Shown in pieces: positions 4,526 to 9,006 of a stretch of DNA of 9,006 bases (its first letter is position 1; the number at the start of each line of letters is the position of its first letter). Source of the stretch: an archaeon (lineage in GTDB: Archaea; Methanobacteriota; Methanobacteria; Methanobacteriales; Methanobacteriaceae); contig JAKSUF010000047.1 of assembly GCA_024409145.1 (NCBI GenBank), positions 1 through 9,006 of the forward strand, read 5' to 3'. Under the pieces are notes generated by a model. That model did no database searches. It was not told the origin of the DNA and saw only the letters and a list, made by a program, of their open reading frames with translations. Both the position numbers and the translations under genes were made by a program.

Positions 4526-7407
4526 AAAAGATTAAAAAGAAAGAAACCAAAAAAGAAGAAATTGAATTAATCGACGAAAGTCCAAAAGAAACTAAAAAGA
4601 AAGAAGTTCCTGTTAGAGATAAGAAAAGAGATCGTATTACTTTATTAATAGATTTAGTTTTATTAATTATTACTTTCTTAATTACTTATGTTTTAAAGAA
4701 ACAAATTTTATTATCTGTAGGATTTACAGGATTATTATTTGTAGCTTTATTCTTTGCTTATTTCTTAGATAAACCAAAGAAGGAAAAAAGCAAAGGAAGA
4801 AAGATTATTAAAGTATTACTAATATTAATACTAATCGGATGTATTATAGGAATACTTGGAGTTGGTGCTTTCTTCTATTATGTAGTTAAAAATGCACCAG
4901 ACTTTGAAACAGAGTTATTAAAAGAAAAAGAATCAACTATTCTATATGATGCTAATGGTAATGAATATGCAAAATTAGGACAACAAATTAGAACTAATAT
5001 TGACTATGATCAAATATCAGAAACATTCATTGATGCATTAATAGCAACAGAGGATTCAAGATTCTTCCAACACAATGGTTTCGATTTAGCGAGATTCGTT
5101 AAAGCAAGTTTCTATCAAGTATATTATAAATTAATTCATTCTAGTGCTAATGCCGGTGGTGGTTCTACCCTAACAATGCAGTTAGCAAAAAATACATTCA
5201 CTGATGCTACACAAGATAGTGGATTTGAAGGTATCGTAAGAAAGTTCACAGATATTTATATTTCTATATTCCAATTAGAGAAGAAATATACAAAAGAACA
5301 AATTATTGAAATGTATGTTAATAACAAAGACTTAGTTGGAGTTGTTGCTGGTATTGAGGAAGTATCATTATATTATTTCAATAAGAGTGCAAAAGATTTA
5401 AACATAGCAGAATCTGCTATGTTAGCTGGTTTATATCAATCACCAGTTAGTTATAACCCATTAAAGAATCCAAATAATGCTGAGAAACGTCGAGAAACAG
5501 TTTTAAACTTAATGGTTCGACATGGATATATTACTAAACAAGAAAAAGATTTAGCATTAAGTGTTCCAATTACTTCATTAGTTACTGGTACAACTGCTAC
5601 ATCAGAATATCAAGGTTATATAAACTTAGTATGTGATGAAGTTCAAGAACGTTATGGTGTTGATCCATACGCTACTCCAATGTTCATTTATACAAATATG
5701 AACAAAACAAAACAACGTGGTTTAAATGATGTATTAAATGGAAAAACATGGTCATGGAAAGATGATGTTATTGAAACAGGTATTGCTGTTCTTAACTCAC
5801 AAAATGGTAAAATTGAAGCTATTGGTTCTGGCAGAAAAGTTGTTGCTAAAGGTATGAGTTTTGCATCTGACTTAAATAGACAAATTGGTTCTACTGCTAA
5901 ACCATTATTCGATTATGGTCCTGGTATTGAATATAACAATTGGTCAACATATCAAATATTTGTTGATGAACCATATACATATTCATCAGGAAAACCAATG
6001 ACAAACTATGATAGTGGATATAGAGGAACATTAACATTAAGAGACGCTCTACGTGATTCAAGAAATGTATGTGCATTAAAAGCATTCCAAAGTGTTGATA
6101 ATAGAAAAATTGTTCAATTAGTTACAAGTGTTGGATTAACTCCTGAAATAGATGGAGGATATATCCATGAAGCCCACTCAATCGGTGCATTCACTGGATC
6201 TAGTCCATTACAAATTGCTGGCGCTTATCAAATATTTAGTAACGGTGGATACTACTATAAACCTTACGCAGTAAGTAAAGTTGTATTCCGTTCTAACAAT
6301 GAAGAATACGAATATTCTTCACCAAAAATTAAAGTAATTAGTGAAGCTACATCATTCATGATAGCTGACGTATTAAAAAATTACGTTTGGTTAAATTTAC
6401 CAAGTGATACAGTTGCTGAAAAAACAGGAACAACAAACTTAGATAAAGAGTTCAAAATCAAAAACAATTTCCCAAATAATATGATTCGTGATTATTGGAT
6501 TACAGGATTTACTCCTGAAACAGTTGTAAGTATCTGGTATGGATATGAATATTTAAATGTTGAACATTATTTAAGAGTTGATATTGATGACTTTAGAAAG
6601 AATTTATTAAGAGTTGTTTGTCAAGCTGTACTTAACCATAATAATAAACAATTTGTAATGCCAAGTACTGTAAGATATGCTACTGTTGAATTTGGAACTG
6701 ATCCTCCAAAATTACCATCAGAATATACACCTGCTGATAAAAAAGTAACAGAATTATTTAAAGCTGGTACTGAACCAACAGTTGTATCAAAAGCTTACTA
6801 TCCATTACCAACAGTAACAGGATTAGAAGTTAAGTCAGTTACAGGTGGTACTAAGATTTCTTGGACAGCTGCTACTGATCCAAAATACTATGATGATGAA
6901 AAAGATAAAGAAAAAACATATACATTAGTATATAATGTTTACAAAGATGATAAATTATTAACAACTACTCAATCAAATACATACTTAGCTACAGATTTAG
7001 CAAGTGTATTTGGAACATATAAAGTTTATACATGTTATCAAGAAGTTACTACAAATAATTCACAACCTGCAATATATGAAGTAACTCAAAATTATTATGC
7101 TACATTAAATCAAAAAGCTACAAAAGAATATAAAACAGGCTCTACAGCATTAACTAATATAGTTAATACATTAATGTCTACTGATAACGTTAGAGTTACT
7201 CTAGACGGTGAAAACGTAAGTGAACAAGCTACTATAACATTATCTATTAAAGATAAAGATGGAAATGTAGTTACATCAATTGATAAAACCAAACCAAATG
7301 AATATACATTCACATATAGTGTTAAGATTGAAAATTATAAAACAACTTTAACAACTACATTAAAGATTGTATATGATACACAATCTACAAATTCAGTAAC
7401 AAATTAA
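4522..7407 (+). CDS. ponA: Class A penicillin-binding protein (PBP1; glycosyltransferase/transpeptidase)
   Basis: This bifunctional enzyme polymerises lipid II into glycan strands and cross-links stem peptides on the outer membrane face. The 961 residues start with a K/E-rich cytosolic tail (1-38). Three hydrophobic stretches follow (about 39-58, 61-82, 95-122), where PBPs normally have one. The GT51 domain (about 130-340) has EDSRFFQHNG (177-186, catalytic E177), GGSTLTMQLAKN (213-224), RKFTD (240-244) and IIEMYVN (261-267). The transpeptidase has STAK (S457, K460), SRN (513-515) and KTGT (634-637). RKFTD replaces the usual RKxxE, so the second catalytic Glu appears to be Asp. A Thr-rich C-terminal region has a fibronectin III-like segment (about 760-850) and another beta-rich segment (865-955). 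GGAGG upstream lies inside the recU 3' end, and the start overlaps the recU stop. Confidence 0.95.
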   Translation: MKKIKKKETKKEEIELIDESPKETKKKEVPVRDKKRDRITLLIDLVLLIITFLITYVLKKQILLSVGFTGLLFVALFFAYFLDKPKKEKSKGRKIIKVLLILILIGCIIGILGVGAFFYYVVKNAPDFETELLKEKESTILYDANGNEYAKLGQQIRTNIDYDQISETFIDALIATEDSRFFQHNGFDLARFVKASFYQVYYKLIHSSANAGGGSTLTMQLAKNTFTDATQDSGFEGIVRKFTDIYISIFQLEKKYTKEQIIEMYVNNKDLVGVVAGIEEVSLYYFNKSAKDLNIAESAMLAGLYQSPVSYNPLKNPNNAEKRRETVLNLMVRHGYITKQEKDLALSVPITSLVTGTTATSEYQGYINLVCDEVQERYGVDPYATPMFIYTNMNKTKQRGLNDVLNGKTWSWKDDVIETGIAVLNSQNGKIEAIGSGRKVVAKGMSFASDLNRQIGSTAKPLFDYGPGIEYNNWSTYQIFVDEPYTYSSGKPMTNYDSGYRGTLTLRDALRDSRNVCALKAFQSVDNRKIVQLVTSVGLTPEIDGGYIHEAHSIGAFTGSSPLQIAGAYQIFSNGGYYYKPYAVSKVVFRSNNEEYEYSSPKIKVISEATSFMIADVLKNYVWLNLPSDTVAEKTGTTNLDKEFKIKNNFPNNMIRDYWITGFTPETVVSIWYGYEYLNVEHYLRVDIDDFRKNLLRVVCQAVLNHNNKQFVMPSTVRYATVEFGTDPPKLPSEYTPADKKVTELFKAGTEPTVVSKAYYPLPTVTGLEVKSVTGGTKISWTAATDPKYYDDEKDKEKTYTLVYNVYKDDKLLTTTQSNTYLATDLASVFGTYKVYTCYQEVTTNNSQPAIYEVTQNYYATLNQKATKEYKTGSTALTNIVNTLMSTDNVRVTLDGENVSEQATITLSIKDKDGNVVTSIDKTKPNEYTFTYSVKIENYKTTLTTTLKIVYDTQSTNSVTN

Positions 7408-7410
7408 AAA

Positions 7411-7435
7411 AAGGAAGTTAATCTTCCTTTTTTTT
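7411..7435 (+). terminator. Intrinsic terminator of the recU-ponA operon
   Basis: AAGGAAG (7411-7417) pairs with CTTCCTT (7423-7429) around TTAAT and continues into a run of eight T (7428-7435). It starts four bases after the ponA stop codon. Confidence 0.88.
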
Positions 7436-7536
7436 ACATAAAAACTTGCTAATAAAAATCAATATTTATTTTTAATTTTTTTACAATTATTTTATTCCAC
7501 GACAAAAATTGACCATAAAAGGTCTTTTTTTAATTT

Positions 7537-8742
7537 TCACCAAATTTCAAGTTCTTTATATTTTCTTTTTACTTTGCCATAATATTGTCTTAAAAATTTA
7601 TTTAATGTTGCTATTTTAGCAACTTTTTTTGCTTTTCCTTCATTTTCTTTTTGGATCATATATATCTTTAATTCATTATCATTACTACAACTTGCTTTTA
7701 TTGATTTCATTATTTCATATCCTGTTTTTCTTAAATATCTATTACCTCGTTTTGAAATGTGTCTATTTGTCGCTTCAAATTGTCCGGATTGATAAGGTGG
7801 TGCATCTAATCCTGCATACGCTATTAAACTTCCCGCATTTTTAAATCTTCTTACATCTCCAATTTCAGCAATAATTCTTGATGTAAGCTTATTTCCACAC
7901 CCTGATATTTTACTAATTTCTTCATATTCAGGCAATTCTCTTGCAAGTTCGTCCATATTTGATATAATTTCTTTAGATGTTTTTATTTGAATAATTAAAG
8001 CATCCGCACAACTTATTGCTGAAAGTTGTGAAAATTTGTTATTAGGACGTACACTTAATGTGTTAAGGGCAAGGTTGTAAATTTTATTAGCTAGGGTTAT
8101 TCCAGATCCCTTATGTCCTAATTTTTTTGCTATTTTATCAATCTCATTTACAAATTGAGATTGTTTTTTATTTGTTACAATTTCTGGATGATAATATTTC
8201 TTAAATACTTCTAATCCTAATATAAATGTATTATCATCTAGTAATTGATAGTATCCAGGAAATAATAAATCACATAAATTTGAAAAATTCACTTTTTCCT
8301 GAACTTGTATTTCTATACTTGTTATATATTGTCTTGATAAAAATCTTAGATTGTCATAAATTTCTTCATTATCATATGACATATTTAATTTATACCAATT
8401 ATCACAACAATACTCTGCTAATTTATATGAATCTTTTATATCTGTTTTTGCTTTTCTTAATCCACGATCTAAATATTTTTTAATCTTTAAAGCATTTTCA
8501 GCTACTACAAAATATCCTTTATCAATTAAGTATCCAAAAACAGGTAAATGATATGTTCCTGTTTCTTCCATTACTATTTTTAAATCGTTTTTTGGTATAT
8601 TCTTTATCTTTTCTTCCAAAATTTTTAATCCCTTTAAATCATGTGCTATTTCAAATGGTTCTTCAATTACTTCACCAGCTAATGATAAAATTGCTACTGT
8701 ACTTTTACCTTTTGAAATATCAATTCCAACTCCATACTTCAT
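7537..8742 (-). CDS. IS110-family transposase (DEDD domain plus serine recombinase-like Transposase_20 domain)
   Basis: This 401-residue protein is an RNA-guided DNA recombinase family member. The N-terminal RuvC-like DEDD domain shows D8 (GVGIDISK), E59/E60 (MEETGTYHLP), and D101 and D104 (KTDIKDSYKLA). A mixed helical middle region follows. The C-terminal domain (about 274-345) contains ISKISGCGNKLTSRIIAEIG and AYAGLDAPPYQSGQF, with S319 the presumed nucleophilic serine, then HISKRGNRYLR. Length and motifs are complete, so it may be active. The start at 8742 gives the family-typical MKYGVGIDIS N-terminus and has AGGAAGG (8758-8752) 9 nt upstream; an in-frame ATG at 8784 would add 14 residues. 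It ends in TGA right after a TGG codon. No passenger gene is present. Confidence 0.94.
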   Translation of the reverse strand: MKYGVGIDISKGKSTVAILSLAGEVIEEPFEIAHDLKGLKILEEKIKNIPKNDLKIVMEETGTYHLPVFGYLIDKGYFVVAENALKIKKYLDRGLRKAKTDIKDSYKLAEYCCDNWYKLNMSYDNEEIYDNLRFLSRQYITSIEIQVQEKVNFSNLCDLLFPGYYQLLDDNTFILGLEVFKKYYHPEIVTNKKQSQFVNEIDKIAKKLGHKGSGITLANKIYNLALNTLSVRPNNKFSQLSAISCADALIIQIKTSKEIISNMDELARELPEYEEISKISGCGNKLTSRIIAEIGDVRRFKNAGSLIAYAGLDAPPYQSGQFEATNRHISKRGNRYLRKTGYEIMKSIKASCSNDNELKIYMIQKENEGKAKKVAKIATLNKFLRQYYGKVKRKYKELEIW

Positions 8743-8797
8743 TATCTTTTTCCTTCCTATTCTTTTTATTACGATTGGTTCCAACTCCTCTACATAT

Positions 8798-8930
8798 CTT
8801 CATTTTGGCTCTTGACACGAGTATTATTTCATCCTCAACTTGCTTAATCGAATATATTATGTGAAGGTTGGATAACACTTTTTATGACGAGAACTTTATC
8901 TCTAAAAGAGGCACGTTATCCAATCACTTT
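8798..8930 (-). ncRNA. Candidate IS110 bridge RNA (left-end non-coding segment)
   Basis: IS110 elements encode a bridge RNA with two internal loops, one pairing with target DNA and one with donor DNA. On the minus strand TTGGATAAC (8923-8915) pairs perfectly with GTTATCCAA (8876-8868), and GTGA (8927-8924) with TCAC (8864-8861) across a 3-nt bulge. Together they enclose a 38-nt loop that contains a small hairpin (CTCT/AGAG, 8910-8900), which resembles the target-binding loop. Downstream, CTTCA (8866-8862) and TGAAG (8802-8798) could close a second loop holding AGCAAGTT, the putative donor guide. The exact ends and the promoter are not determined. Confidence 0.5.
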
Positions 8931-8940
8931 CATCATAATA

Positions 8941-8989
8941 AAAAGAAGTGTAATAATCAACTACATTTCTGTAATTAATTATTACACTT
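8941..8989 (-). terminator. Long 20-bp hairpin with T-rich tail at the outer edge of the IS
   Basis: Arms 8989-8970 and 8965-8946 form a 20-bp stem (12 perfect outer pairs, AAGTGTAATAAT with ATTATTACACTT, then eight pairs with two G-U) closed by GAAA on the minus strand. CTTTT follows. It looks like the terminator of a minus-strand gene lying beyond 9006, but it is near-symmetrical and could serve either strand. It could alternatively be the 5' stem-loop of the bridge RNA if the element extends further. Confidence 0.55.
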
Positions 8990-9006
8990 TTATAGTACCA
9001 AAAAGA

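Larger units (their letters stand above)
7443..8942 (-). mobile_element. IS110-family insertion sequence (borders proposed)
   Basis: The element holds one transposase gene (8742-7537) with a long non-coding left end upstream of it and a short AT-rich right end, the layout of IS110-group elements, which lack obvious terminal inverted repeats. The borders are inferred, not certain. The right end is set at AGCAAGTT (7450-7443, minus strand), which recurs exactly in the left-end non-coding segment at 8844-8837, as expected for a donor-guide match. The left end is set at the T-run near 8942, just after a long hairpin. The ends would share a TT core. About 1.5 kb is a normal size for the family. 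Base composition does not differ visibly from the host, so it may be long resident or from a similar genome. Confidence 0.55.

Noticed and set aside
7511..7531. GACC/GGTC hairpin followed by seven T as a second plus-strand terminator
   Set aside because: The stem has only four pairs with a six-base AT loop, and it lies within the IS right end; too weak to annotate.
8743..8784. Longer transposase start adding 14 residues
   Set aside because: The extension is not family-like, and the ATG at 8742 has a good ribosome binding site and gives the typical GIDISK N-terminus.
8946..9006. 3' end of a minus-strand gene at the right edge
   Set aside because: A TAA just before the hairpin is possible in one frame, but too few codons are visible to support a coding call.

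Overview
The window is strongly A+T-rich bacterial chromosome with short intergenic regions and many intrinsic terminators. RNase Y, RecU and a class A penicillin-binding protein encoded directly after recU point to a low-GC Firmicute, probably an uncultured member of the Bacilli/Erysipelotrichia sphere. The penicillin-binding protein implies a peptidoglycan wall, so this is not a wall-less mollicute. UGA appears to act as a normal stop (it ends recU and the transposase), with UGG used for Trp.

Layout. Positions 1-561 (minus) hold the N-terminal 187 codons of a histidyl-tRNA synthetase gene that runs off the left edge. Its 5' leader (about 600-752, minus) carries a 17-codon ORF with four consecutive His codons plus a fifth, followed by mutually exclusive hairpins ending in a strong terminator. 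This is the architecture of ribosome-mediated (his/trp-type) attenuation, where a Firmicute would normally have a T-box. The promoter of this unit abuts the terminator of rny (RNase Y, 816-2357, minus). A divergent intergenic region separates rny from a monocistronic gene (2574-3881, plus) for a membrane-anchored exported protein with bacterial Ig-like repeats and an endonuclease/exonuclease/phosphatase domain. Next comes a two-gene operon (3962-7407, plus) of recU and ponA-like PBP1, overlapping by ATGA and closed by a terminator. The right part (about 7443-8942) is an IS110-family insertion sequence on the minus strand, with a DEDD/serine transposase and an upstream non-coding segment that folds like a bridge RNA. 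A long hairpin with a T-rich tail lies at its outer side.

How the parts work together. If the attenuator works as read here, falling His-tRNA charging stalls the leader ribosome on the His run, frees an antiterminator and raises HisRS synthesis, which is a direct feedback loop on tRNA charging. The recU-ponA pair is a classic Bacilli arrangement linking Holliday junction resolution with wall synthesis. The IS seems to have landed in the T-rich gap between two terminators, and short matches between its presumed guide loops and the element ends and flanks support the borders proposed here.

The strongest candidate for something undescribed is the His leader-peptide attenuator in front of an archaeal/eukaryotic-looking hisS.
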